Position numbers and translations under genes: made by a program. A stretch of DNA of 28,197 nucleotides from GCA-020356105 sp041602815 (GTDB taxonomy: Bacteria; Pseudomonadota; Alphaproteobacteria; UBA8366; JADFVY01). Of the stretch, positions 6,394-21,300 are shown piece after piece (the first letter of the stretch is position 1; each line of letters opens with the position of its first letter). Below the pieces are notes generated by a model. The model worked only from the letters and a program-made list of their open reading frames with translations, made no database searches and was not told the origin of the DNA. The stretch covers positions 1 through 28,197 of the forward strand of contig JBFIFO010000031.1 in assembly GCA_041602815.1 (NCBI GenBank). The letters run 5' to 3'.

Positions 6394-8850
6394 ATGCATC
6401 GGGAAAATCCGGAGGCGAATAGCTCCGAAAACGGACCGGCTGCGGCCGGCATTCTCGTCTTCAGCATCGACGACATCAGCCGTGATCTCATGCGTCGTGT
6501 GCTCCGCAATGCGGGGTATCGGGTGTCGGTCGCCGCCGATCTTGCAACGGCACAGCGCATGCTGGAGGAGCGTTCATTCGACCTTGTGCTTGTCGACCGC
6601 TGGGTGTCGGGTGAGGACGCCCGCTCACTCGTTGGCGGAATCCGCGAAAACGCGGGTGAGATGGACGGGCCGGCGATTCTCGCGATCAGCGAGGAGGATC
6701 AGGTTCTTGCGGCCGGGCCGCTGGTGCCGTCCGACGCGACGTCGGTCATCAGGCCATGTGGCATCAACACGCTCATTGCGCATGTCGGCGACCAGTTGAC
6801 ACGCCGCGGAGCGGCGGCGGTCCGGCCCGCCCGGGCCGCACGTGACTCTGACCGGCGCAGTGCCGGCTCGGAGGGAGGCGTCGTGGACGCCGAAATCCCG
6901 GGCCGGGTCTATGCCGATGCCCTTGCGGCAGTCGACGAGGGTTTCGTCGTCTGGGACTCGGAGGATCGCCTCGTCGCCTGCAACGAGAGTTACCGCAGGC
7001 GTTTCGGCCCGGTCGCCGAATTCGTAGTGCGCGGGGCGCCGTTCGAGGATTTGATGCGCCGGCAACTGGAGAGCGGCGTTATCAGGGTCGGCACGAGTCG
7101 GCACCACGATTGGCTCGCGCAGCGGCTGGCGGCGCACCGAAGCTGCGATGGCCCTTGGGAGTATGAGTATTCCGATGGGACCTGGGTGAAGGTCACGGAA
7201 ACGCGCACGGCGACCGGCGCAACTGTGGGACTCTGCACGGACGTCTCGCACATTCGGCGGCGCGAACTTGCCCTGAAGACGTTCGCCGAGAACAACCGGC
7301 GTCTCGCGGCTGCGGTGAATGCGACGACCAGTGCGATCCTGATCACCGATCCCAAACGACCAGGCAATCCGACGGTGTTCGCGAACCCGGCCTTCTCGAC
7401 CATGACGGGCTGGCCCGTTGAAGAGGCCCTTGGTCGCGACCGGTCGTTCCTGAACGGTCCCGAGACCGACCTCGCCGCGGTGGCCCGATTTGAGCAGGAC
7501 ATGGCGGACGACCGCCCGGCAGCGGCGGAACTGCGCCTGCAGGCGCGCGGCGGCAGGCCGATCGAGGTCGCGCTCAACGCCAGCCCGATCCGCAGCGCCG
7601 ACGGCTGCGTGGCGAACTGGGTCATCGTTCAGACCGATATGACGGCGCGCAACCGGGCCGACGAGGCGGCCCTCGAACCTCCGGATCGGGGAAGGATCGA
7701 CCCGTCGACAGGCGGGCACCTCCATGACCTCAACAATCTCTTGACGGTCGCGCGGGGGAATCTCGAGTCGGCGGTCGACGGGGCCGAAGAGAGCGATTCC
7801 GAGTTCCGCACGATGGTGGATTCCGCGCTTGAGGCGATCAACCGCGCATCCGATGTCGCACGGCTGATGCTTGGCAGACCCGGGCGGTCGATGTCGGCGC
7901 CGGTGCCGATCGACCTTGGCGATACGTTGCAGGCGTTCCGAAGCTTTTTCGGCCGCTCGCTTGACAGTCGCCACAGGGTCCTCGCTGCTTCCGGCAAGGA
8001 GATCTGGCTCGTGCTGGTCGATCAAAGGCAGATGGAAAATGCGATTTTGAATCTCGCACTGAATGCACGCGACGCCATGCCTGACGGCGGCACCGTGACC
8101 CTCGAAGCCGTTAACACGACCGTCAAGGGCGCCACCGACGTTTGCGGTCAGCCGGTTGCCGACGGCGATTACGTGTGCATCTCGGTCCGAGACGACGGTG
8201 CCGGCATGTCGCGCGACGTCATCGCAAGGGCGGTCGAGCCTTTCTTTACGACCAAGAGCCCGAACAAGGGCTCCGGCCTGGGCCTCAGCACGGTAAGGGA
8301 CTTTGTGACCCGATCCGGCGGGTTCATGGAGATTACCAGTCAGCCCGGCAGCGGTACGACCGTTTGTCTGTTCCTGCCGCGGGCTCCGGACAGGCTCCGG
8401 AGCGGCGCCACGGGGCACAAGATCGCACACGCCGGTGGGACGGAGACGCTGCTCGTCGTGGACGACGAGGCCGACGTACGCGCCGTCGTCGCCCTGCATC
8501 TGGCCCGGCTCGGGTACCGGATTCTCCAGGCCGGTTCTGCGGAAGAAGCACTGAACTTCCTTCACCGTGACCACCGGGTCGACCTGCTCATCACCGACAT
8601 CGGTCTTCCCGGCGGCATGGACGGTTATCAACTCGTCGCCGCCGTCCGCGCACGTCGGTCGGAAACGAGGGCGATCGTCATGTCCGGCTCGTGTGACCGG
8701 CCGGTTCCGGACGTCGCGCAGATTTTGCCCGGCATCCGCTTTCTCGCCAAGCCCTATGACCGTGCCGTACTCGCCGAGTTGGTTCGCCGCGTTCTCGACA
8801 CGGACCATGCGGCGGCTTCGTTCCGGGCTGTGCCCGCAACACCCGCGTAA
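6394..8850 (+). CDS. Hybrid sensor histidine kinase (REC-PAS-LOV-like PAS-HisKA-HATPase-REC)
   Basis: This encodes 818 residues with no transmembrane segment, so it is probably cytosolic. From the N-terminus: a receiver-like domain (about 20-135, D68 in LVDRW, but RP where the conserved Lys-Pro should be, so probably degenerate). Next is a PAS domain (about 170-290) containing AVDEGFVVWDSEDRLV. A second PAS (about 300-420) has the LOV framework (NPAFSTMTGW, then GRDRSFLNGPETD), but R350 replaces the flavin-reactive Cys. The phospho-acceptor H444 lies in HLHDLNNLLT. The kinase core has N-box NLALNARDAMP, G1 DDGAGM, F-box EPFFTTK and G2 GSGLGLS. The C-terminal receiver (about 685-800) is intact, with the DDE acidic cluster, D735 and K786. 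Output is presumably phosphotransfer to another protein; no partner gene is adjacent. Ligand unknown. Confidence 0.93.
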   Translation: MHRENPEANSSENGPAAAGILVFSIDDISRDLMRRVLRNAGYRVSVAADLATAQRMLEERSFDLVLVDRWVSGEDARSLVGGIRENAGEMDGPAILAISEEDQVLAAGPLVPSDATSVIRPCGINTLIAHVGDQLTRRGAAAVRPARAARDSDRRSAGSEGGVVDAEIPGRVYADALAAVDEGFVVWDSEDRLVACNESYRRRFGPVAEFVVRGAPFEDLMRRQLESGVIRVGTSRHHDWLAQRLAAHRSCDGPWEYEYSDGTWVKVTETRTATGATVGLCTDVSHIRRRELALKTFAENNRRLAAAVNATTSAILITDPKRPGNPTVFANPAFSTMTGWPVEEALGRDRSFLNGPETDLAAVARFEQDMADDRPAAAELRLQARGGRPIEVALNASPIRSADGCVANWVIVQTDMTARNRADEAALEPPDRGRIDPSTGGHLHDLNNLLTVARGNLESAVDGAEESDSEFRTMVDSALEAINRASDVARLMLGRPGRSMSAPVPIDLGDTLQAFRSFFGRSLDSRHRVLAASGKEIWLVLVDQRQMENAILNLALNARDAMPDGGTVTLEAVNTTVKGATDVCGQPVADGDYVCISVRDDGAGMSRDVIARAVEPFFTTKSPNKGSGLGLSTVRDFVTRSGGFMEITSQPGSGTTVCLFLPRAPDRLRSGATGHKIAHAGGTETLLVVDDEADVRAVVALHLARLGYRILQAGSAEEALNFLHRDHRVDLLITDIGLPGGMDGYQLVAAVRARRSETRAIVMSGSCDRPVPDVAQILPGIRFLAKPYDRAVLAELVRRVLDTDHAAASFRAVPATPA

Positions 8851-8852
8851 AC

Positions 8853-8885
8853 GTCGAGCATCGCGACCGCCGGCGATCAGTCGAC
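8853..8885. terminator. possible bidirectional hairpin between convergent genes
   Basis: GTCGA-GC-ATCGC (8853-8864) pairs with GCGAT-CAG-TCGAC (8873-8885) around an 8-nt loop, giving a 10-bp stem with a small internal loop. It lies between the kinase and MDR stop codons and runs into the end of the latter. There is no U-tract on either strand, so intrinsic termination is doubtful. Confidence 0.3.
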
Positions 8886-9869
8886 AGGCCCATTCGGAGT
8901 CAGCACGATCTTTCCTTCCCGGCGAAACCGCCACGACCGTTCCAGCGCTTCGGCGATGTCGTCGAGCCCGAAGGTTTTCTCGACCGGCACTTGAAGGGTT
9001 CCGTCGGCGAACCGTGCCGCCAGCTCCACGTACATGGCGCGCAGCTGGTCGGGAGCCATTGCGGCGCCGGCCTTGACCATCCAGAAACCCTTGAGCGTGA
9101 TGTCGCGCAGCACAAGCTGGTGCGGCGTGATCATGCAGGGTTCGCCGCTCAGGAATCCGTAGTTCACGACCACGCCGCCGTCCACGAGGCAGTCGGCCAG
9201 GCGCCGGGTCGCGTCGCCGCAGACCGCATCGAGCGCCAGCCGTGCCCCAGCGCCATCGGTCTCGGCCCGCATGCGGGCGCCGACATCGTCGCCGTCAAGC
9301 AGAACCACGTCCGCACCGATTTCCTTCAGCGGCACGACGGCATCGGCCCGGCGCACGATATTGGCGGTTCGGACGCCGCCGGCGGCAGCAAGCCTGATGA
9401 CGTGGCGACCGACGCCGGAGTTCGCCGCATTCTGGACGACCCAGTCACCCGGTTTGAGATCGACGTAGCTGCGTAACATGAGCATCGCCGAGGGCGGATT
9501 GGCCTTGAGCTGCGCCAGCTGCAGAAGGTCGACGTCCTGCCCGACCCTGATTGCACGCGTCGCCGGAATGCGGATCTTCTGCGCCCAGTTCTGCCGCTCC
9601 ATGCTGATGACATGGTCGCCGACGGCGAACTCCTCGACGGCCGGACCGACCATTGCGACGCGGCCGACGCCTTCGATTCCCAGTCGCGCTGGAAGCGTTT
9701 CGGGTCCGGGATAGCGCCCTTCGACGATCAGCAGGTCTGCCGGGTTGATGGCCGACGCCAGGATCTCGACGACGATCTCGCCTGCCTGAGGCGGCCCGAC
9801 GTCGGCGACGTCGACGCAGCGGCACACTTCGTGCGGCACACCGTGGGATGTAAACTCGATAGCCTTCAT
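8877..9869 (-). CDS. MDR-family zinc-independent oxidoreductase (2-enoyl thioester reductase / quinone oxidoreductase-like)
   Basis: This encodes 330 residues of the medium-chain dehydrogenase/reductase superfamily. The N-terminal GroES-like domain contains INPADLLIVEGRYP and GIEGVGRV. The Rossmann part has VQNAANSGVGRHVIRLAAA (from about residue 145); this AANSGVG motif is characteristic of mitochondrial/bacterial 2-enoyl thioester reductases (MECR/ETR type) and their relatives. No zinc-binding cysteine cluster is present, so NADPH-dependent C=C reduction is likely, though the substrate is not evident. The start at 9869 has GGAG 6 nt upstream; in-frame ATGs further upstream are not supported by the family's N-terminus (MKAIEF). 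It is transcribed alone, convergent with the kinase and divergent from the activase operon. Confidence 0.88.
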   Translation of the reverse strand: MKAIEFTSHGVPHEVCRCVDVADVGPPQAGEIVVEILASAINPADLLIVEGRYPGPETLPARLGIEGVGRVAMVGPAVEEFAVGDHVISMERQNWAQKIRIPATRAIRVGQDVDLLQLAQLKANPPSAMLMLRSYVDLKPGDWVVQNAANSGVGRHVIRLAAAGGVRTANIVRRADAVVPLKEIGADVVLLDGDDVGARMRAETDGAGARLALDAVCGDATRRLADCLVDGGVVVNYGFLSGEPCMITPHQLVLRDITLKGFWMVKAGAAMAPDQLRAMYVELAARFADGTLQVPVEKTFGLDDIAEALERSWRFRREGKIVLTPNGPVD

Positions 9870-10481
9870 GGGGCGCTCCATTCGACATTGCCGGCCACCG
9901 GCAGGATGCGGTGGTCCCGCCGGCAAGCTTGCGTCATCGTTCCGCCGGCGGCAACCCCGGGCGTCCGCGCCGATGAATCCCCTGCCATGGCAAAATCACA
10001 GTCGGAGCGTGGGACAATCTATACCATTCCTCAGACGTCACGTGTTTCGCCGGGTTTCCCGAATTCCCTGCCCGATGACGGCTCTTCAGGGACGTGGAAA
10101 ATCCGGCAAATTCGAATACCGTATTGCCGCCGCCACCAGCCGGACGGGAACCAGTCGTCAGGTCGCGACGGCTTTTCGGCAAAGCTCAAGATGCCCCCGT
10201 AGAGAGTAGAAGCCGGGTTTACTTGGTGTTTTCTGTCATGCATTGTTGGTGATCGGGCGAGCAGTGTTGAGCATTGACCGGTCGTCAGATAAACTCTAAG
10301 TCGAAAATCCGCGTATCTTGCCCGATGGTTATTCTCGCATAACGAGCAAAATGATCCCTGAGCGCCCGGAATGATTGATTGAAACCAACGGCGCCAGTAT
10401 AGTATTGCCCGGCGATGCGGTCGTTCTGTGTTCGAAGCTGACAAGTTTCGTTCAGTCGCACTGAGGGTGTAGGAGGCCGTT
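9870..10481. other. 612-bp gene-free divergent region upstream of the activase operon
   Basis: No credible gene is present: the short open frames on either strand have compositions unlike the neighbouring proteins and no ribosome-binding sites. The part at 10200-10420 is markedly AT-richer than the surroundings. Visible elements are a perfect 10-bp palindrome TGCCATGGCA (9983-9992), an inverted repeat TGAC-CGGTC-GTCA (10276-10288), and the FNR-like box at 10375-10388. The region must carry the promoters for both flanking genes; a small RNA is possible but not demonstrable from sequence. Confidence 0.55.
10375..10388 (+). promoter_or_regulatory. FNR/FixK-type binding site upstream of the activase operon
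   Basis: TTGAT-TGAA-ACCAA matches the FNR/FixK consensus TTGAT-N4-ATCAA at nine of ten defined positions. Its centre is about 100 bp before the ATG of the activase gene. If it acts at -41.5 as class II sites do, transcription would start near 10423; the -10 there is poor. TATAGT at 10398-10403 offers an alternative promoter placement. Activation under low oxygen is inferred, in line with the oxygen-sensitive Fe-S proteins encoded downstream. Confidence 0.55.
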
Positions 10482-15786
<5,305 letters not shown>

Positions 15787-15813
15787 GAATTTATCTCCCG
15801 GGTCGAAACCTTA

Positions 15814-15834
15814 AAGGGGCCCTTGCGGCCCCTT
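15814..15834. terminator. bidirectional hairpin between convergent genes
   Basis: AAGGGGCC (15814-15821) and GGCCCCTT (15827-15834) form a perfect 8-bp stem with a 5-nt loop. It sits between the convergent stop codons of the dehydratase-like gene and the molybdenum hydroxylase gene. The A/T ends of the stem give short U-runs on both strands (CTTCTCT and CCTTTAA), so it could terminate from both sides. Confidence 0.6.
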
Positions 15835-15836
15835 CT

Positions 15837-18191
15837 CTATGCCTGCTGCGCGCGCCGGATGGCCCGCCACACCGCTTCCGGCCGCGCGGGCATCGCGATG
15901 TCGGTGACGCCAAGCGGGGCCAGCGCGTCGAGCACGGCGTTGACGGCCGTCGGGATGGCACCGCTCGTGCCGGCCTCGCCGCAGCCCTTGACCCCGAGCG
16001 GGTTGGTCTTCGCCGGTACCGGGCGGTGGTGGACCTCGAAGTTCGGAAGGTCGTCGGCGCGCGGCAGGGCGTAGTCGGTGAACGAACCGCTCAATAGCTG
16101 GCCGTCGGCATCGTAGACTGCGGTTTCCATCAGCGCCTGGCCGATGCCCTGGACGATGCCGCCATGGGTCTGGCCGTCGACCAGCAGCGGGTTGACGAGG
16201 TTGCCGAAGTCGTTGACGGCGAGATAGCGTGCGATACGCACGGCCCCGGTTTCCGGATCGACCTCGACCTCGCAGATATGGCAGCCGTTCGGGAAGGTCG
16301 CCGGCGGCGTTTCCGCAACGGTGTCGTGGTCCAGCGACTCCGGCAATCCGTCCGGCCGGTCGGTCACTCCCGCCACGTGCGCCGCGAGGTCCGGCACCGG
16401 GATCGACCGGTCGGTGCCGACGACGCGGAACTCGCCGTCCGCGAACTCGATGTCCTGCGCGGCGGCCTCGAAGACATGGGCTGCCCACGCCTTGCCCTTC
16501 TCGATCACGCCCTCCGAGGCCGCCAGCAGCGCGACGCCGCTGCTCATGATCGATTTCGACCCGCCGGTGCCGCCGCCCATCAGCAGCGCGTCGCTGTCGC
16601 CCTGGACGAGGTCGATCCGGTCCGCCGGAATGCCCAGCGCGCCGGCGACCACCTGCGAAAAGGCGGTGGCATGCCCCTGCCCCTGGTCGAGGCTGCCGGT
16701 CACGATGGTCACGCGACCGTCCGGCCGGAAGCGGATACCGCCCATCTCCTTGCCGACGCCGGCGGTCGCTTCGAGATAGAAGGTGACGGCGCAGCCGCGC
16801 AGCAGGCCCCGCGCCTCCGACGCCTTGCGTCGCGCCGCGAAACCCTTCCAGTCCGCCCGTTCCAGCGCCTCCGCGAGCAGCGCCGGAAAGTCACCGCTGT
16901 CATACTCCCGGTCCGAGGCCGCCCTGAACGGAATCGCCTCCGCCGGGATCAGGTTGCGGCGCCGCAGGTCCGCCGGATCGCGGCCGGTCTCCCGCGCCGC
17001 CGCGTCGATCAGCCGCTCCATGATGTAGTTGCCCTCCGGCCGGCCGGCGCCCCGATAGGGGGCGATCGGCACCGTGTTGGTGAAGACGCAGCGGCTTGTG
17101 ATGGCGATCAGCGGCGTCCGGTACGCGCTCGCTGCGTTGGTCAGGATGTTGATCGACGGCATGTACGGCCCGAACGGCGTCACATAGGCCCCGAGATTGC
17201 CGGTCACGTCGATCCGCATGGCGAGAATGTCGCCATCTGCGTTGAGCGCCAGCGCCCCCTCGGCGCGCATGTCGCGGCCCTGGAAGTCGGACAGGAAAGA
17301 GCCACTGCGGTCGTCGACCCATTTGACCGGCCGGCCCAGGTCCCGCGCCGCGTGCAGCACGAGCAGGTTCTCAGGGTATTGCTGCGATTTCATCCCGAAG
17401 GAGCCGCCGATGTCGTGCGAGAGCACGCGCAGCGCCTCGCGCTCGATCCCCATGACGATGGTGGCGAGGGTCTGGCGCATGCCCCACACGCCCTGGCTCG
17501 CGACATGCAGCGTCAGGCGCCCCCTCGCCGCGTCGTACTCGCCGACTGCGGCGCGCGGCTCCATGGCCGCGACGATCACCCGGTTGATCGGGATGCGCCG
17601 CCGCGTGACGTGTTCGGCTCCGGCGAAGGCGGCCTCGACCGCATCGAAATCGCCGGATCGCCAGTCGAGGCAGAGGTTCGCGGCATCCTCGTGAATGCGC
17701 GGGCTGTCGGGCTGCAGCGCCTGTTCCGGGTCGATCAGCGCCGGCAGCGGATCGATCTCGAAGTCGATCGCCTCGGCGCCGTCGCGCGCCGCCTCCGGCG
17801 TCTCGCCGACGATGAAGGCGAGGCCCTCGCCGGCATACTTCACCTTGCCGCGGGCCAGCGCGTGGCGCGCCGGCGATTCGTGGTCCGTCCCGTCGTGGTT
17901 TTTGACGAAATTGCCACAGGGATACGGCTTGTAGCCGGCGGCCGCCAGGTCGTCGAAGGTGTAGGCGGCGAGCACCCCCGGCACCGCGCGCGCGGCGGCC
18001 GTATCGAGGCGACGGATGATCCCGTGTGCGTGCGGTGAGCGCAGCACGTGGCCATAGGCCTGGCCGGGCACGCTGACATCGCCGGTGTAGCAGCCCTCGC
18101 CACGCAGCAGCCGCGGATCCTCGGTGCGGGGCACCGGCTGTCCGGCGCCGAATTTCTGGATCGCCGCGCGCGGCGCAAGGGTGTCGGTCAT
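15837..18191 (-). CDS. Xanthine dehydrogenase family molybdopterin-binding (large) subunit
   Basis: This encodes 784 residues of the molybdenum hydroxylase (xanthine oxidase/CoxL) family. The N-terminal domain has PRTEDPRLLRGEGCYTGDV, and the central molybdopterin-binding part has GGSFGMKSQQYPEN. The active-site loop is PYRGAGR (Y379-R384), as in the CoxL-like 'form II' proteins; true CO dehydrogenase (form I) has AYxCSFR. The catalytic Glu is present as E739 in KGCGEAGT. Such enzymes hydroxylate aldehydes, N-heterocycles or related substrates in complex with a 2Fe-2S subunit and a FAD subunit. Neither partner gene is in the flanking sequence on either side, so it may pair with subunits encoded elsewhere. 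It is 133 bp downstream of the giant protease gene on the same strand; the ribosome-binding site is weak. Confidence 0.92.
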   Translation of the reverse strand: MTDTLAPRAAIQKFGAGQPVPRTEDPRLLRGEGCYTGDVSVPGQAYGHVLRSPHAHGIIRRLDTAAARAVPGVLAAYTFDDLAAAGYKPYPCGNFVKNHDGTDHESPARHALARGKVKYAGEGLAFIVGETPEAARDGAEAIDFEIDPLPALIDPEQALQPDSPRIHEDAANLCLDWRSGDFDAVEAAFAGAEHVTRRRIPINRVIVAAMEPRAAVGEYDAARGRLTLHVASQGVWGMRQTLATIVMGIEREALRVLSHDIGGSFGMKSQQYPENLLVLHAARDLGRPVKWVDDRSGSFLSDFQGRDMRAEGALALNADGDILAMRIDVTGNLGAYVTPFGPYMPSINILTNAASAYRTPLIAITSRCVFTNTVPIAPYRGAGRPEGNYIMERLIDAAARETGRDPADLRRRNLIPAEAIPFRAASDREYDSGDFPALLAEALERADWKGFAARRKASEARGLLRGCAVTFYLEATAGVGKEMGGIRFRPDGRVTIVTGSLDQGQGHATAFSQVVAGALGIPADRIDLVQGDSDALLMGGGTGGSKSIMSSGVALLAASEGVIEKGKAWAAHVFEAAAQDIEFADGEFRVVGTDRSIPVPDLAAHVAGVTDRPDGLPESLDHDTVAETPPATFPNGCHICEVEVDPETGAVRIARYLAVNDFGNLVNPLLVDGQTHGGIVQGIGQALMETAVYDADGQLLSGSFTDYALPRADDLPNFEVHHRPVPAKTNPLGVKGCGEAGTSGAIPTAVNAVLDALAPLGVTDIAMPARPEAVWRAIRRAQQA

Positions 18192-18324
18192 CGCAGGAAT
18201 CGCCTTCGGCTGGGACGCTGACCTTTCAGATAGCAGCTTTGCCCCGAGAGTCCAGCATCCGGGCCAGCGGTCGACGCCGCCGCCGCGGGCGCCGCGACGT
18301 CGGCCGGATCGCGCCCGCGATGCG

Positions 18325-21300
18325 TCAGACCTGCTGCTTCCGGATCTCGATTACGTTGCTGTACCCCGAATCGCCATTCCTGTTGCGCGCCTTGATGCGG
18401 TACCGGTAGGAGCTGAGAGGCAGATCCTCGGTATAGAACGTGGTATCGGCGCCAACCGTGGCCACCGGTGCATACACACAAGTGGCGTTGCCGCCGCCGC
18501 CCAGGATTTCACAGCGCTCGATGACGAACGACTCCTCGTTGATCGCGGTGTCGGCCCAGTTCAGGGTCACCGACAGGATCGCTTTCGAGCCGTTGCCGGT
18601 GGCCGTCACGGCGAATGACAGGTTGGCCGGCGCCGTCGGCGGGAACGGGTTGACCACCGTTACCGACTTGGCGATCGTGTCGGAGGCGCCGGAATCGTCG
18701 GTGACCGTCAGGGACACGGTGTAGGTGCCGTCGACCGCGGGGTAGCTGTGGGTCGGCGACTGCGCGGTCGAAACGGTGCCGTCGCCGAAATCCCACGACC
18801 AGGCGGCGACCGTGCCGTCGATGTCGGTCGAGGCGTCGGTGAAGACACAGTCGAGATCGGTGCAGGCAGAACCGAATCCTGCCACCGGGGCGTCGTTGAC
18901 CGGAACCACCGTCATCGTCACCGTCGCCGTGGCGCTGGCGACCCCGTCGCTCACCGTATAGGTGAAGCTGTCGGTGCCGTTGAAATCCGCGTTCGGCGTA
19001 TAGGTGAAGGCGCCGTTTGCGGCCATCGTCACAGTCCCGTTCATCGGAGCCGTGTTGGCCGTGACCGCGAGCGCATCGCCGTCCGCGTCGCTGTCCGGCG
19101 TGCCGTCGGTCTGCAGGTTGCCGGTCAGGCTCGTGTCCTCACTGGTCGTGTACGAATTCGCCGTCGCGACCGGCGCATCGTTGACCGGGTTGACCGTGAT
19201 CGTCACCGTCGCGGTCGCCGTCGCAGTCCCGTCGCTCACCGTGTATGTGAAGCTGTCGAGCCCGTTGAAATCCAAGTCCGGCGTATAGGTGAAGGCGCCG
19301 TTTGCGGCCACCGTCACCGCGCCGTTCGACGGCGTCGTGCTGGCCGTAAGTGAAAGCAGATCGCCGTCGGCATCGCTGTCCGGCGTGCCGTCGAGCAGGA
19401 CGTTGCCGCTCACCGCGACATCCTCGGCGGTCGAATACGCATCGGCCGTCGCGACCGGCGCGTCGTTGACCGGGGATACCGTGATCGTCACCGTCGCCGT
19501 GGCTGTCGTGAATCCGTCGCTCACCGTGTAGGCAAAACTGTCGGAACCGCCGAAGTCCGGGTTGGGCGTGTAAGTGAAGGCACCGCTCGGCGCCACCGTG
19601 ACGGCACCGTTCAGCGGGTTCGTATTGGCGACGACCGTCAGCACATCGCCGTCGACGTCGCTGTCCGGCACCCCGTCGGTCAGCAGGTTGCCGCCGACTG
19701 CGGTATCTTCAACCGTCGCGTAGACATTGTCCGTTGCGACGGGCCCGTCATTGACCGGCGTGACCGTGATCGTCACCGTCGCGATTGCCGCGGCGATACC
19801 GTCACTCACCGTATAGGTGAAGCTGTCGGTCCCGTTGAAATCCGCATTCGGCGTGTAGGTGAAGGCGCCGTTTGCGGCCACTGTGACGGTACCGTTCAAC
19901 GGGGTCGAATTGGTCGTGACCGTGAGCGCATCGCCGTCGGCATCGCTGTCGGGCGTGCCGTCGGTCAGCACGTTGCCGCCGAGCGCGGTGTCTTCGCTTG
20001 TTGTGTAGCCGTTGTCCGTAGCGACCGGAGCCGTGTTCGCTGCCGTGACGGATTGCGTTACGGTAGCAGTGGCACCGCCGCCGTCCGTGACCGTCAGGGA
20101 TACAGTGTAGGTGCCGTCCAAGCTGTAACGGTGCGTCGGGTTCTGCACCGAGGACACGGCGCCGTCGCCGAACGACCACGACCAGAAGCCGATGGCGCCC
20201 TCGATATCGGTCGAGCCATCGGTGAAGGCGCAGTTGAGGCCGGCGCAATTGAAGCTGAACGAAGCCACCGGGGCGTCGTTGACCGGCGTAACCGTGATCG
20301 TCACCGTCGCCGTGGCGGTCGCGGTCCCGTCGCTCACCGTATAGGTAAAGCTGTCCGATCCGTTGAAGTCGACGTTCGGCGTGTAGCTGAATGCGCCGGT
20401 GGTGGCCACCGCCACCGTACCGTTCAACGGGCTGGTATTCGAAATCACCGAGAGCGCGTCACCGTCTGGGTCGCCGTCCGGCGTCCCGTCGAGCAGGACA
20501 TTGCCGCTGACCGCGACATCCTCGGCGGTGGTGTAGGCATTATCGGTCGCCACCGGTGCGTCGTTGACCGGGTTCACCGTAATCGTCACCGTCGCCGTGG
20601 CGCTGGCGACGCCATCGCTGAGCGTATAGATGAAGCCGTCGGTGCCGCTGAAGTCCGGGTTCGGCGTGTAGGTGAAAGCGCCGTTCGCCGCCACCGTCAC
20701 CGCGCCGTTGAGCGGACTCGTGTTCGCCGTGACGGTCAGGGGATCGCCGTCGGCGTCGCTGTCCGGCGTGCCGTCGAGCAGGACATTGCCGCTCACCGCC
20801 ACGTCCTCGGCCGTGGTGTAGGCATTGTCCGTCGCCACCGGCGCGTCGTTGACCGCGGTCACCGTGATCGAGACCGTCGCCGTGGCGCTGGCGACGCCGT
20901 CACTCACCGTATAGGTGAAGCTGTCGGATCCGCTGAAGTCAGCGTTCGGCGTGTAAGTGAAGGCGCCGGTGGCGGCCACGGTGACGGTACCGTTCAACGG
21001 CCCCGTATTTGCCGTCACCGTCAGTGGATCGCCGTCGGCGTCGCTGTCCGGCGTGCCGTCGGTCAGCACATTGCCGCTCACCGCCACGTCCTCGGCCGTG
21101 GTGTAGGCATTGTCCGTCGCCACCGGGACTGTGTTGGCCACCGTGACCGATTGCGTCACGGTGTCGGTGGCACCCTGATTGTCGGTTACGGTCAGGGATA
21201 CGGTGTAATTTCCTCCAGTGGCGTAACTATGCGCTGGGCTCGGTTCTGCTGAAACGGCGCCGTCGCCGAACGCCCACGACCAGGACACGATGCTACCCCC

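Noticed and set aside
6625..8934. 769-codon open frame antisense to the hybrid kinase
   Set aside because: The plus-strand frame has all kinase motifs; the antisense product is Arg/Pro-rich and pattern-free.
10031..10444. Possible 137-residue protein on the minus strand in the large intergenic region
   Set aside because: Residue composition (many Trp, Arg, Cys, Ser) is unlike the neighbours, there is no ribosome-binding site, and the frame crosses the FNR-like box.
16164..18038. 624-codon open frame antisense to the molybdenum hydroxylase
   Set aside because: It is a shadow frame of a well-conserved enzyme.
15837..18191. True aerobic CO dehydrogenase large subunit (CoxL form I)
   Set aside because: The active-site loop is PYRGAGR, not AYxCSFR, and CoxS and CoxM are missing.
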